This document shows positions 35,693 to 48,979 of a stretch of DNA of 64,000 bases, piece by piece (within the stretch, counting starts at the first letter, position 1; every line of letters begins with the position of its first letter). The position numbers were made by a program, and so were the translations under genes. This DNA comes from Rhinopomastus cyanomelas (lineage: Eukaryota; Chordata; Aves; Bucerotiformes; Rhinopomastidae): the NCBI GenBank assembly GCA_013400115.1, contig VXBP01009421.1:24545-88544 (forward strand), given 5' to 3'. The notes under the pieces were generated by a model, which made no database searches, had not been told where the DNA came from, and saw nothing but the letters and a program-made list of their open reading frames with translations.

Positions 35693-38600
35693 TGCTAAGT
35701 GACTTTGCTTTAATTTATGGAGATTCAATCATTAAAATATTACTATCACTGTTATCAAAAGTAAGCTATATTTCTTATTTCCCTCAACAAATACATCAAT
35801 CTCAAACAAAGATTTTTTACTACAAACAATATTCAAGAACAGCACACAAAACTTTACACAAGAAGAAAGGGTACATCATGGCCCAACAGGAGCATGCTCT
35901 AACACTCAGCCCAAGAACCTGAAAGGTTAGACAGTAACACTGCTGCCAAACTGTCCAATAAACAAACCTTGACATCACAGGAGAATCTCAAGTCCACTCA
36001 AAACACTGATTTTCCTAGCACATAAAAACCCTCAAACTTTCTTAAAGGGTAGGATCTGCACACAGTGGGATCTGGCCCATGCTGTAAGGTGTTACGTGTT
36101 CCTAGGAAGAGTATGCTCTCTAAGGAATCATGGCTGCCATGTACCAGAGGAGGCAGAACACAGATATGCATCCCTTTGAGGCAGAACGCTGGCAATGAGA
36201 CACGCTTTCAGAGAGTCCCACAGACAGAGACTTGAAAAGCCCCTTGGTCCTGGTGGATAAAGTGGTCGTACCTACACGCTGAGGAAAAAAAAAAAGAGAG
36301 AGAATAATAAAAAAAATAGTGAGAAAAAAATGTCAGTGATAAAAAAAGAGCTACATGAGCTGAGATGCCCCAAGATGTGTTTTTTAATTAAAAATTGCAC
36401 CTACGTATTTTAAAACCAGCTGCACCAGAACAAATATAAACATATATTTATTCCTATCTCTAAAATCGTTAAGACATCTGTAAAAGAAACATATACAGAG
36501 ACACGAATGTCCTTTTATCTCAAAACTGCATTTACTATAGGCTGTAGTCTTAAAATGTTCTACAGATGACTACTCCATTTCACTGTAGAATAGTTTCTCA
36601 ACATAGTTGTGAAAACCTTATAGTTACAGTAATTTGAAAAGTAGACCAAATGACTGGTGCTTCTTGCAATTCAAGTTCCAGGGCTCCTACTTCCAGAATT
36701 AGGTGTTAGTACACTAGGACTGCCCCTTCCCAAACCTAACATCACACACTTCCAAAGGCTGCGCAGGATTCTGCAGTCTCCTAGGATAAGCTTCAAAGGA
36801 AGCTGAGATGAATCCCAGTGAATTACTGGGATGCTAAACTATCTAAACATAAACTATCCTTTAAAAAGTCTGCCAAAACAGCATCAGAGAAAGCTGCTGC
36901 TCTTCAGGTAACTCCTTCCACACACTAGTGTGTATCTAGAAGGTGATTTGTGCAAGCTGCTTCTTCAACCAAACAGCAAACTCTCCTACCACATCTGTCT
37001 CTTATGACGACACAGGAATCAGCCATAAACTGTTTCCTCACAACCAAAACAACTTCACTTGGTAATCTGTATACACAAAGCTGAGTACCCTTTTGGCAAA
37101 CAATTAAGATGTCCACATAGTTAGCTCATGTTCTTGTGTGGTGACAAATACCTTGGGTTTCACTTTGCTAAAAATGGAAACCCTTGTGCACCAATTAAAC
37201 ACATCACTGCACTATCAGGAACACAGCAATGTGGTAAATCATAGAATCATAGAATCAATTGAGTCCCCGGAAACATTTAATACACAGAGACTCAAATATT
37301 TCAGGATTTTAGTATTGTTTCCAGGGATGTTAAAAGTACTTGTTTTTAAAACACTACTATGGAGCAGCGGACTTCCATGGTCATGTTTAGACATGTACAT
37401 GAAGCCAGTCGTTACGTTGCGAGTTGACTGGCTATTTAACCTGCCATCACACAAACCCCGAAAGAGAGCAAAGAAATCTTTCCCACCTTACCAGTTGAGA
37501 GATTTCAGCTCTTATGAATAATTGATGCTGCACATCATCACTAGCACTGAAAATAAAAAGATGAAATGCCTGTCTGATGTGTTAGACCAGTGACCCAATG
37601 AAATGACTGAGCTGTCGCAGCACATTAATGGGAATGAAATGCTGTTCTTGGAGAGTGTATTTACTTTTTGAGATTTGGTGTTCAGTTTTTAAAAACATTT
37701 TAAATATCTTATTTCAGATTAACACCCCAGGTTAGAACACTGAAGTACTAAGTCAAGACATTGCTGTATTGAGTTTTTCAATCTCACATGTGCACTGTTA
37801 TGCAGTGCTGCATGCCACACATAACACGTTTCTGCTTAGGAATTCAGCCCCGCTGCTACGTGTGACCAGTGAACTTAGTCATAATTGCATTCAAAGTAGT
37901 CTCTCATCTAGATAAAAGGGGGAAAAATTAAATCATTCACAGCCACATTTCTAATACTCAGTTATATCATGGCCTACAAGCAGCTAATTCATGCTGAATT
38001 TCAATACCTGTGTGGAAGTCCTGGCCTGGAGCATTTGCTGCCTTCAATGCCAGGTTACTCATGTATCTATGATGACAACTAGTAGTGTGCACCTGAGAAG
38101 ACTTCTACTCACCAGAGGCAAAACTTTTTGAAAGAAAAAAGTAATGTAAATATGAATCTAAAAATACCAATGGAATACATGTATAGGGGAGGTCAGCTGG
38201 CCTGGGACATACCACGGGCTATGAAAATCCAAGCCTTCTCACAGAGCCAAACCCCAAAACTTGGAACACTGCTTTAACTTGGTCACCACCCACAGAACCC
38301 ATTTTTCTTCCACCATCTGTTTTGTACAATATACCAAACTGCCTATTTCTTCCTAGCAGTGGGTTGGGGTTTTTTAATTTCATTTTTTTAACATGATCAC
38401 AATACCCCAACACTACTTGCAATAGCATCCCTCTTTGCTATGCAATTCATTACCACCTCCAAGGACTACTCTGCTATAGCCGTAGCATGATTTACAACTG
38501 GCACTAAACCCCATGTGATACAAAATGCCAGTAATACCTTTATCTCCTTACCATCTGTAAATGGCTTCAATTGAAATTTCATAAGCTATTTTAAGAATAT

Positions 38601-38812
38601 TATGGTTATTTGCTTTCTAACACTGTAGCATAGGCATCCAATCCAGTTCCGTGTTCTTTTCTGCTTTCTAATTTTGTTCAGAGTGGGAAAAAAGTGGTCA
38701 TTCTGCCAAAGCTCTACCAGCAGTGCCCAAATCAGTTTGGTCTTGCTGCTTATCCAGAAAACTGTCTAACTGACATGTTAAACAACTTCATATTGCTTCA
38801 GGATCACAGTCT
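35693..38812. other. Intronic sequence without recognised gene
   Basis: AT-rich. A-rich purine tract at 36284-36330. An orphan minus-strand ATTCTATG repeat lies at 37237-37257. No gene was seen. Confidence 0.5.
37237..37257 (-). repeat. Orphan ATTCTATG-type octamer repeat
   Basis: AATCATAGAATCATAGAATC is the usual terminal repeat of avian CR1, but no CR1 body is next to it. Confidence 0.5.
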
Positions 38813-38814
38813 TG

Positions 38815-39472
38815 ACCTGCTGGAGAGCAGTGTAGGAGAAAGGGACCTTGGTCCTGGTGGACAGCAGGATGACCACGAGCCAGCAATGTGCTCTTGTGGC
38901 CAAGAGAGCCAACAGCACCCTGGGGTGGACCAGAATGGGGGTGGTTAGCAGATCGGAAGAGGTTCTTCTCTGCCTCTGCTCTGCCCTGGTGAGAGCACAT
39001 GTGGAATATTGTGTCCAGTTCTGGGCTCCTCAGTTCAAGGAGGACACAGAACTTCTGGAGAGAGTCCAGCATAGAGCGATGAGGATGAAGAAGGAAGTGG
39101 AGTGCATCCCTTATGAGCAAAGATTGATGGAGCTGGGTTTCTTTAGCTTGGAGAAGAGGAGACTGAGGGGTGATCTCATTAATGTTCAAAAATATTTGAA
39201 GGGTGGCTGTCAGGAGGATGGAGCCAGGCTCTTCTCAATGTCATCTAGTGACAGGACAAGGGGCAATGGGTGTCAGCTGGAACATAGGAAGTTCCAGATA
39301 AATATGAGAAGAAACTTCTTCACAGTGATGGTGACGGAGCACTGGAAGGGGCTGCCCAGGGTGGTTGTGGAGTCTCCCTTCTCTGGAGATGTTTAAAACC
39401 TGCCTGGATGTGTTCCTGGAGTGGATCTTTTGAGGTCCCTTCCAATCCCTAATGTTCGGTGATTCTGTGATC
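38815..39472 (+). mobile_element. CR1 3' fragment with small deletion in 3' UTR
   Basis: Plus strand. Begins in the RT C-terminal region and ends ATGTTCGGTGATTCTGTGATC. About 50 bp is missing after GATGTGTTCCTGGAG (39405-39421) compared with sister copies. One 182-residue frame (38848-39396) is intact across the C-terminal domain: TMSQQCALVAKRA-like, HVEYCVQFWAPQF, LRELGFFSLEKRRLRG. Confidence 0.88.
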
Positions 39473-39890
39473 TGCATCTGCCTCTGAATCAATATTTCTT
39501 TTAAACTCCAAACTACACCCTGTCAGGTTTAAAAAAAAGTGACCTCTCCTCTTGAAATCCTGATAGCCAACAGCTTCCCTTAACCAGTACACAACAGTGC
39601 TTAGGCTCTTTTTTTTTTTCACCCACAAAATTTTGGCCTATGTCTTTTGTCTGTTGACAGTACCTGCAAGTTATACTGGTTACGCAGGAGTAACACCGCT
39701 CTCGCGCTGCTGGTAGTGGGCTGGAGAAGATGCCATGGCTGTCAGTATTTTTCTCCAAAGGAGTATACCTTTGTGTAGAGTTTATAATTGTCTATTTCAC
39801 ATGGTTTAACAACTGGGAACGTAACTGCTTTTTGCCCTACATATTCATACTATCCATGTTTAGTCCAAAGCCTCAAAACATTTAACACTC
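39473..39890. other. Intronic sequence without recognised gene
   Basis: Nothing classifiable. T-rich run at 39609-39620. Confidence 0.5.
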
Positions 39891-39891
39891 A

Positions 39892-39988
39892 CAGAACCAT
39901 AGAATCATTAGGGATTGGAAGGGACCTAGAGAGATCATCTAGTCCAATCCCCCCACCACAGCAGGATCACCTAGCCCAAGTCATACAG
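39892..39988 (-). mobile_element. Short young CR1 3' end
   Basis: Minus strand: ACCATAGAATCATTAGGGATT, GGAAGGGACCTAGAGAGATC, CCCACCACAGCAGGATCACC. About 97 bp of a young-type 3' end, directly abutting an older CR1 tail. Confidence 0.82.
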
Positions 39989-40118
39989 TCAGTCTGGGTT
40001 AGAAGGGACCACAGGATCATCCAGTTCCAACTCCCCTGCCATGGGCAGGGACACCCCACCCTAGATCAGGCTGGCCAGAGCCTTATCCAGCCTGGCCTTA
40101 AACACCTCCAAGGATGGG
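39989..40118 (-). mobile_element. Older CR1 3' end
   Basis: Minus strand: GGTTAGAAGGGACCACAGGATC through CAGCCTGGCCTTAAACACCTCC. A different, older subfamily from the adjoining 39892-39988 piece. It lacks its own terminal octamer repeat, so the younger copy probably landed at or near its 3' end. Confidence 0.72.
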
Positions 40119-40732
40119 TTTCCTTCTACTCTTCACGCTTTCATCACTTTGCCATTAGGTTACTACAACAAAACCTACATGGGCAAACATTAAAACTTTC
40201 CGAAGTCAAGACTTTTTACAAAACCTTTGCCTGCTTCCTAGGACAGAAACGTGTGGTACTTTGATAAAAAAGTACATGAATACGTACCATCCGCAATCTG
40301 CACTGCGTGTTCATTCACTTCCTGGTGAAATTTAAGATTTCTGACTTCATTTTAAAGTTTGCATATGTTAAGAACATTGCATAGTAAAAGGGAGTTTCTA
40401 TTGCAATTATGGTAGTTCATTCTGAGATAGTCAGAACTAAAATACACAATTTTGTTCGCTTTCAGACGAGAAGGCAAAGCACATTTTTCCACTTGGTTTC
40501 AGAGAAAGGCTGAGATGCATCTCATCAGAGAACACCGTGACTCCAAGAGAAAAATTTACAGAAGTCTAAATCCCAAGGGTTATTGCTTTAATATAATGAG
40601 AAGAATGGCACTGAGACTATTTCAGAAAATCAAAACAAAACAACAAAAGCCCCAACAAAAAGTAAGTAAATAGAAAAATCGTGACCAAAACCAGAAGCAC
40701 TTGAGCGTTATTCTGTCCTCACCACAAAAAAC

Positions 40733-41208
40733 AAGCTTGCTGATGATACCAGTGGCAGGACAGCGCTTCTCCATGATCAGGCAGATGAAACACCTCTGCT
40801 ACGAGTCCAGGCTGAGAATGGAGTTGTTCCGCCTGGAGAAGAAAAGCTCCAGGGAGGCCTTACTGCAGCCCTTCAATACTTGAAATGGAGCTTCTAAGAA
40901 ATGTCAGCACTGTGTTTTCAGCAAGGCCTGTTGTGATAGAACAAGGGGTAATGGCTTTAAACTGAAAGAGGGCAGGTTCAGACTAGATATAAGGAAGACA
41001 TTTTTTACAGCACGGGTTGTGAAACTTGGGAACAGGTTGTCCAGAGACGGTCAATGCTCCACCCCGGAGGTATTCAAGGTCAGGTTGGACAGGGGTCTGG
41101 GCAATCAGATCTAATTGAAGATGTCTCACTCAATGCAGGCAGGTTGGCCTAGATGACCTTTGAAGATCCCTTCCAACCCAAAACGTTCTATGATTTTATT
41201 ACTCTTGA
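40733..41208 (+). mobile_element. Old CR1 3' fragment with internal deletion
   Basis: Plus strand. Starts AAGCTTGCTGATGATACCAG (the RT ADDT motif region), then jumps to the C-terminal coding region (TCCAGGCTGAGAATGGAGTT) and runs to TTCCAACCCAAAACGTTCTATGATT. Much of the intervening ORF2 is gone. Confidence 0.75.
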
Positions 41209-44156
41209 CACCTGTATGGTGGCTGATGAAACATCTAACAGTTCACATATCACCACATCACTATTTCCTGGTTAGATGTCTCACTGGTTTAACAACCTAG
41301 AAATAATGTGTTTCCTACCATTAGATAAACTGCCCACTGTCTGGCAGCCAACAAGAAAAAACTAGTGAAGCAACAACAAAATAAAATCAGCCCCTTTGTC
41401 CTCCTAGCAGTTGGGAACATGCCCACTGGAGTCACTTAAGTTGGTGTCTGACACCTTCCCCAATCTCAGGTACCACAGGTTTAGCCTTTGCAGCTCTCAG
41501 GGGCATGCAAATGAAGAACAGTTGCTGCTGGTAGCTGCACTCACTTCACCACAGGCCTCAGGTGTCTTCGCTCCGCGCCAGTGACCAGGCAGCACTTTCC
41601 CTTGTACCCACTGCCTCGTGATGGCTAGCTACTGAACAAAGAGCAAACACAACATGGACCTCATCTCTATGATCATTGCCATGCTGATCCTGAAATTTTC
41701 CCCTGAGCAACTAAATCTGTTTTAGAACACGAAATCCCATTGTCAGCTCTCTCTCTTCTCACAAACGTAGGCACCTCACAGTATGGGAAGTAGCACAGCT
41801 TCTGTCTTGCGCTCAATCTTGATACAACTGTGCCAGCATTTATATGACCATGATCAAACACAGACCCATGATGCCATGATGTTACCTTCCCAGTGTCAAG
41901 ATGCAAAGCACAGCAAATAACAGTGTATTTATGGATCATGCCTTTGCTATGTTCTTTTTCCAGACCTGCAGTCATCTCAAACTGCTTTTCACTTCCATGG
42001 TAACAATTCAGAAACTTCTCCAGAGCACTCAAGGATCAGAATACACAGAATACATACAGAGACTGAATAGAGAGCCGAGTTCCCTAAATTGATGTGTTGT
42101 GCCTCAAAAGTAAGATCTGTGCAAAACAGTTATCAAATGTTGTTACTTGAGCCCCTTCATTCTCAAAATGCTTCTCACTAAGTCAGTAGCAATGCTTGAT
42201 TACAGAGCTTTTGAAACCAAATAATTAATTTTCAAGAGAAGTTTCATACTGTGAACAGACCTTATGGGCAGGTTAACAGGGTGTGTTTTTTCTGTCCTGA
42301 ACCATCAACGTGTGCAAGAGAGGTGAGGACAGGCAAAGCAAGCTGCTGATACCAACTTACTTGAGTATCTTCTTTAGTGTTAGTGTGAAACAGACTACTG
42401 GTAGCACTGGAACAACACATACACCAAGAAAAGAGGTGGTCAAAGTACAAATACAAAGATCTATTTCTGTGCTTTGGTTGTTTATTATACTCCAGGAAAT
42501 GTTATTTTTTTTTACAGACTGCATTCAGTGAGATGATGTAAAACTATGTCTTACAGGTCCATTACTTGTGGATCACATTCAGAAACCACTATTCACCATT
42601 ACCAGATGATTTTTCAGTGCTACTCCATTTTGCTCAATAGTTTGGGCAGCATTTGAAAAGCTGCATCTGTTTTAAGTAAACTTCAGCATCACAGTCACTT
42701 TCATTTCTCATTTCATTCTGCTCCTGGCTAGTAAAGCTTGAGAAGATTGTCCTGACTTCCTTCAGTAACTATCTGTGAGATTCCTACCAGAGGCCAACTT
42801 TCCATGACTCTTGATAACAAAACTCTCCAATGGGCTGATTAGTCATCAGGCAATTAAATAGCTCTTGGCATAAAATAATAGTCTTCCAACAGAAGGCTTT
42901 AAAAAAAAATATTAAATAACCTTCTGCACTCCCAGTTTGGATGCCCTGGCACAATGACATTTGAAATACAGATAAAAACCAGTAACAACCACCATATGTG
43001 GTCATAAGCCAAAAATCCCTTCCTTCTAGACTCATCCAAGAAGCTCAACACACACTTTCTTGCTGTCTATTTGCAGTTATCTACCTGGGCAGGTAATCTG
43101 GAATTTAGCCACTGAAGTGGGAAGTACACAGTGGTAGAAGAGAGGCAGACCAACAGATGCAGCTGGAGATCTGGAGTTTTGCTCTGGGGACACAACAGAT
43201 GTCTGTGTCTGATGAACCTGTCTAGTGTCCTCCCCCAACCTCTACTGCCTTTCAAGAAATTCTAATTTTTACAGCAGGTAAACACAAAAAGGCAAGACTG
43301 CATCAAAACCGGAGAAACAAAACCTAAGGGATACGTCTGCTTGACTGGTTACATGTCAGCCTAGCAACACACACCTCCAAAAATAAAAAGAATGCCCTAT
43401 TTCTCAGGCTGCGCTGTATTCCAAGGACAAGCACTGAAAGCTCTTGTCCTGAAGCCAAGGCAATGTGTAAGCAAGCATGCTGAAAAGCAGATAAGACACC
43501 TGACTCTGACCTAGTGCTCTAGATATTAAAGCATCCACAAAGACAGAACAGAGTTTCTTTTCCAACTTAATGGATTGTGCATACTTTATACTATAATCTC
43601 AGTAGAAAATAAAAAAATCCACCTATGTAAATTACTTGCAAATTTTTAATATTTCTTACTTGCTCTCTCTAAAAAACCCAAAACGTTTCTGAAATTAAAG
43701 GACACACAACTTCTTAAACCTAGGATAAGCATTACTTTAAATTTACATTACTAGCATTCACATTAGGCTACTAAACATGAAGTTAAGGAGTTCTCCTGTT
43801 GGTTTTTCTTTTAAAAATTAATTATTTTGGCCAAGAAAAAATAATTTATTTATATTTTTGTCCTACTAGTGGATTTCAACATAAACAAGGACAATTTTCT
43901 CTAGTATATTGTTTATATATATAGACCTTGTAAGTGCTTTTTTATCATAACGTTTCTAAACATGTTACAGAGGAAGGCAATCCAGTTTTACAGACAGGCA
44001 AATAAATCTGGTCAGCATGCTTCTTTCATTTGTTTCAGCTCCAGAGTCAAATTCTCCTGTTTGCTACTAAAACAAGAAGTTTCTTAGAAATCAAATCACT
44101 TGTATAAAATACATAGGATTTGACTGATAGAAAACAGTAGTTAAATAACAAAATGA
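41209..44156. other. Intronic sequence without recognised gene
   Basis: No exon, RNA gene or classifiable repeat was recognised. Confidence 0.5.
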
Positions 44157-45020
44157 GAGAATCATAGAACTGCTTAGGTTGGAAGGGATCTTAGAGATCA
44201 TCTGCTCCCAGCTCCCTGCTATGGGCAGAGCCATGTCTCAACTAGATTTGGTTAGCCAAGGCCTCATCCAATCTGGCCTTTAACATCTCCAGGAAGGGAG
44301 CAGCCACAACCTCTCTGGGCAATCTATTCCAGAGTCTCTCCACCCTTGCACTTAAGAACTCCTTCCTAAGATCTAGTTTAAACCTACCCTACTTCCATTT
44401 AAAACCATTTGCCCTTGTCCTATGACTAGATACCCTCACGAAAAGTCCCCTTCCAGCCTTGCTGTAGGTTCCCTTCAGGTATTAGAAGGCAGCTATAAGG
44501 TCTCCCTGGAGTCTTCTCTTTGCTAGGCTGAACAACTCCAGCACCCTCAGACTATCCTCATAGTAAAGGAGCTCCAGCACTTGGATCAGATTTGTGGCCT
44601 CCTCTGGACTGACTCCAACCATTCTATGTCCTTCTTATGTTGGGGACATCAGAACTGGATGCAGTCTCGTGGGGTCTCACAAGCGATGAGTAAAGGGGGA
44701 GAATATCACCTCTCTTGCTCTGCTGCCCACACTTCTCTTAAAGCATCCTGGGATGCAGCTGGCCTTCTGGACTGTATGAGCACAGTACCAGCTCATGTTG
44801 AGCTTCCTATCAATCAACACCCCCAAGTTTTTCTCTTGAGGGCTACTCTCAACACACTCTGCACTGGCTTGTAATTGCGCTTGGGACTGGCCCAACCCAG
44901 ATGCAAGACCCTGCACTTTGCCTCATTGAATCTCATGCAGTTTTCACTGTCCCACTTCTCAAGTCTGTCCAAGTCCCTATCGATGGCATCCCTTCCCTCA
45001 AGTGAGTCCACTGCATCACA
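44157..45020 (-). mobile_element. Old CR1 3' fragment
   Basis: Minus strand. From the RT C-terminal region (DLDRLEKWDSENCMRFNEAK, CRVLHLGWASPKRNYK) near 45000-44880 to the terminal GAGAATCATAGAACTGC at 44157-44175. Covers about 860 bp with several frameshifts. Confidence 0.85.
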
Positions 45021-46303
45021 AAAACAAATAATTGTTACGTTAGAAATTAAAACCACTGGTCAAAATTATTTTTTAAAACTGAAATTATGAATAAACTTTC
45101 TTTCAATACAAACAAAAAAAAGCTACAGTTTTATATCCGGTTGAGAGTTTCATATCAAAGTCCAACTGGAATTTCTGTGATTTTCTGATTACCAGACTAC
45201 GAAACATTAATGTTCTTTCCACTCCCTTCAGTACAGTCATTGACACACACTTGATTCCTCGTTGTCAAACATAAACTACATAACTAGAGAAGTCATCTTC
45301 AGAAAACATTTTGACTGTTGAATCTCTGACACACAGTTTATGCAAGAAAGAGTTTGAGGCTAGTTCTAGAGAAACCACGTGTTACTACCCTAAATGTACT
45401 CCATAAAAGCTCTAACACTGAAAGTTAAATTAATGCTTTTACCTAAAAAAAAATAATAGAGGAGAAAACGGAGTAGTAGTTCTCTATAAACTGTTTTGCC
45501 CAGGAACACAGAACACAAGTTAAACAATGTCAGTTTCTAGCCAGAAGTAAATATAAAGTAGAGTTTCCAGAATGAATGCGTAAATCATCTTGGCTCTGAC
45601 TTTAGATTTTCAAACAGCACATGTGTTTATATTCTGAACTTTGTACACTTCCCAAATGAAAACACAGAAGCAAAAAAGCACAGAAAAACCTTTCAGCAAT
45701 AACCAGACTCCAGGGCAATAGCAGCGTAACAGCAATTACATCCTATTCTTGATGTTTAGGGAGACAGAGTATGCTGCCACAGATCCTGACACGTCAATGT
45801 TCAATTAGTTTCAGCACAAACCTTTCTGGCATTGGAAACAAGCAACAGCAATTTCATTCTGCAAGTGATATACCAATTCCTAAGTGAAAAAAAGGGGGGA
45901 AATTAATAAGGGCTATTGTTTGTTCTGTTGCAATTAATTGCTGTCAGTAACAACCACCTCATTTCGAGAAAACTGCTTCCTACTTGATTTTTTTCACCTT
46001 CGCTCACAGAAAACTTTATACCTCTACATTATCCATCTGCTTGTTCTGACCAGCTTCTGAACCTGCTGAACCACTCCATTTAAGTAAAATGATGAACAAA
46101 GGAAACAAGTCCCTACAAATTTGTGAAAATTAGCAACTGATAGCAAACTAGTATCTACCATGAAGGAAAGGTCATAAATTCAGTGTTCACCTGATGCACT
46201 TGGCCTACCAGTCAGCTCATCAGTACTAGATGGTTCTGAACCAGGCACCCCACTACCTAAACATTGTACCATAGCTTCAGTAAAATGCTTCCTATTCTGA
46301 ATA
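45021..46303. other. Intronic sequence without recognised gene
   Basis: AT-rich. Nothing classifiable. Confidence 0.5.
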
Positions 46304-46307
46304 AAAC

Positions 46308-46650
46308 TAAATATTAATGTCTATAAATATGTGAGGGGTGGGTGGCAGGAGGATAGAACTGGGCTGTTCTCAGTGTCATGTAGTGATAGGACGAGGGGCA
46401 GTGGTTGTAAGCTGGAACATAGGAGGTTCCACATCAACCTGAGAAGGAACTTCTTCACGGTGAGGGTGACGGAGCACTGGAACAGGCTGCCCAGGGGGGT
46501 TGTGGAGTCTCCCTCACTGGAGATATTCAAGACCCGACTGGACGGGTTCCTGTGTGACTTGGTTTAGGTGATCCTGCTGTTGCAGGGGGATTGGACTAGA
46601 TGATCTTTCGAGGTCCCTTCCAATCCATAGTGATTCTATGATTCTATGAC
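46308..46650 (+). mobile_element. Young CR1 3' end
   Basis: Plus strand. Begins ATTAATGTCTATAAATATGTG and ends GTGATTCTATGATTCTATGAC with two octamer repeats. The last ~80 codons of ORF2 (RRFHINLRRNFFTVRVTEHW; VVESPSLEIFKTRLDGFL) are open. Confidence 0.9.
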
Positions 46651-47735
46651 ACATCATACACCGGCTTTTCCAGGCCATAAAAGGTTTCATTTTTAACCCA
46701 TTTTTAATGGAGTGTTTACCAGTGAACCACAGTGCCAGAATAACTTCACACCATGACTTTTACACAGCGACACAAAGAAACGACAGTCATGCACCAGTTT
46801 CTATGATCAGTGCTGTGTAGTCAGCTTTAACAGTTCTTCATAAGCAACTGCATAATAGCTCCAGCAAACAAAACATCAAATCTCAAACAAAAAGAAACCA
46901 GATTTTCTACTGAATAGGAACTTGCAATAAATGCTGCAGGTGAGACATGAGATTGTCATGTCCTAACTTCTACCATGGCCACAAATAACTCCTTCAGAAG
47001 TAAAACACATCTTAAAAAGTACTCTAGGCACATGAGAAGAACAAAAATACTTTTGCTCATTTTGCTCCCTGTCCCAATGGCACACTGCCCTGGTGGTACC
47101 CAGCAACCAGCAGGCAGGAGCCTCTAGCACTATCACAACAGGACAGTGCCCACCTGAGGGCCAGCACTCCAAAAAGGTGCTGCTCCCAGCACCCAATGAG
47201 GTACAGGCTGATAACAAAATCACTAAAATGATCTGGATCCAAGAGAACTTGCCTCCTTCTGAAGGGCCTATACCAGCACATCTCACTCCCAGGCTGTCTT
47301 CCACTATCTGCTGTCAGCAAGCATCATGCTAGAACTGCAAGCATCAATACCTGCCTCCTCTTGGATGAGGACTGCATGATCACACACTTTTCCATGATTT
47401 ATTTTCCATTACCATCAAGGAGAATTGCACAGAAACCTTTATCTCAAGACAAGGGAAATGGATGTCAGCCACAGATGGAGCTTCTGTATGAATAGCAGGT
47501 GAAGGAACTTTGTTCACTTTGCATATTGCAAGAAGCAAAAGGAAAACAAAACATTTTACACACTCTTAACAACTACAAAAGGTAATAAGAGAAGTGCTAT
47601 TACAGTCTTCTTACTGTCTGTTACTACTGTTAGGGGATTTTTTAAAATGCAAGGCGTGAGAAAGACCCTTTAGCAAAAAGGATAGCTGAGATGGAAGAAG
47701 CAGATTGCAACTCATTGCTGTGCTCTTGTGCTTCA
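46651..47735. other. Intronic sequence without recognised gene
   Basis: Nothing classifiable. The 47.05-47.3 kb part is somewhat GC-richer but shows no gene. Confidence 0.45.
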
Positions 47736-48727
47736 CATATCCACAACACCCTACTAGCCAAGCTGGAGAGTTATGGATTTAATGGACGGACTAGTCAGTG
47801 GATAAGGAATTGTTTGGATGGTTGAATACAGATGGTAGTGGTCAATGGCTTGACATCCAGATGGAAAGCAATGACAAGTAGTGTCCCTCGGGGTTTCATA
47901 CTCGTACCTCTACTGTTTAATATTTTTATCAGTACTATAGATAGCAGGATTGAGTGCACCATCATCAAGTCTGCAGATGACACCAAGCTGAGTGGTGCTG
48001 TCAAAAAGCTGGAGGGATGGAATGTCATCCAGAAGAACCTGAACAAACTGGAGACGCAGGCCAAGTGAACTTCATGAGGTTGAACAAGACCAAGTGCAGT
48101 GTCCACCTGGGTTGGAACAATCCTTATTATCAGTACAGGCTGGGGGAGGAGGTGATCAAAAGCAGCCAGGAGGAAAAGAACTCAGGGGTGCTGGTGGATG
48201 ACATGCTGGTCATGAACAGACTGTGTTCTTGCAGCCCAGAAGACAAATTGCATCCTGGGCTGCATCAAAAGAAGCGTGGCCAGCAGATTGAGAGAGGTGA
48301 TTCTGCCGCTCTGCTCTGCTCTGGTAAGACCTTACCTGCAGTACTGTGTTCAGCTTTGAAGGCCTCAATACAGGAAGGACACAGACCTGACGGAGCAGGT
48401 CCAGAGAAGGCCATGAAAACAATCAGGGGACTGGAACATCTCTCCTATGAGGACATGCTGAGGGAGCTAAGGTTGTTCAGCCTTGAGAAGAGAGGGCTCC
48501 AGGGGGACCTTCAGGTACCTTCCAGTATCTGAAGGAGGCCCACAAGAAGGCTGGAGAAGGACTGTTTACAAAGGCCTTGAGAGGTGGGACGAGGGACAAC
48601 GGCTTGAAATTAGAGAAGGGTAGATTTAAATTGAATGTTTGGAAGAAGTTCTTTAGTATAAGAACTGTTGCAGTGGAACAGGTTGCCCAGGGAGGTAGTT
48701 CAGACCTCAAGGCGAGACTCAACAAGG

Positions 48728-48735
48728 CTCTAGGC
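48728..48735. repeat. Left 8-bp target duplication of the hAT MITE
   Basis: CTCTAGGC, repeated exactly at 48972-48979. Both lie in CR1 sequence. Confidence 0.92.
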
Positions 48736-48971
48736 CAGGGGTCCTCAAAACCCCCAGGGTGTCCAATCCAGCCTGCCAGTATTTACCCAACCCTGCCAAG
48801 CAGCCGCAGTTGATTTCTTCCTGCTGACTGCACAGTGGGGCTGGGCGGCTCCTCCATCTCTCCCTCCTGTGCCCAGGCAGGACAAGCCAGGCAGCACAAA
48901 CTATAGCCCGGCCCCTGACACTGTCTGAGGGACAGTGAACTGGCCCCGTTTAAAAAGTTTGAGGACCCCTG
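48736..48971. mobile_element. hAT-type non-autonomous DNA transposon (MITE), 236 bp
   Basis: Terminal inverted repeats CAGGGGTCCTCAAA at both ends (left 48736-48749, right 48958-48971 reversed), perfect over 14 bp. Flanked by identical 8-bp target duplications CTCTAGGC at 48728-48735 and 48972-48979. An 8-bp duplication with CAGGGG-type ends defines the hAT superfamily (Charlie-like). No transposase sequence is present. It interrupts an old CR1, giving relative age. Confidence 0.93.
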
Positions 48972-48979
48972 CTCTAGGC
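48972..48979. repeat. Right 8-bp target duplication of the hAT MITE
   Basis: CTCTAGGC, second copy. Confidence 0.92.
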
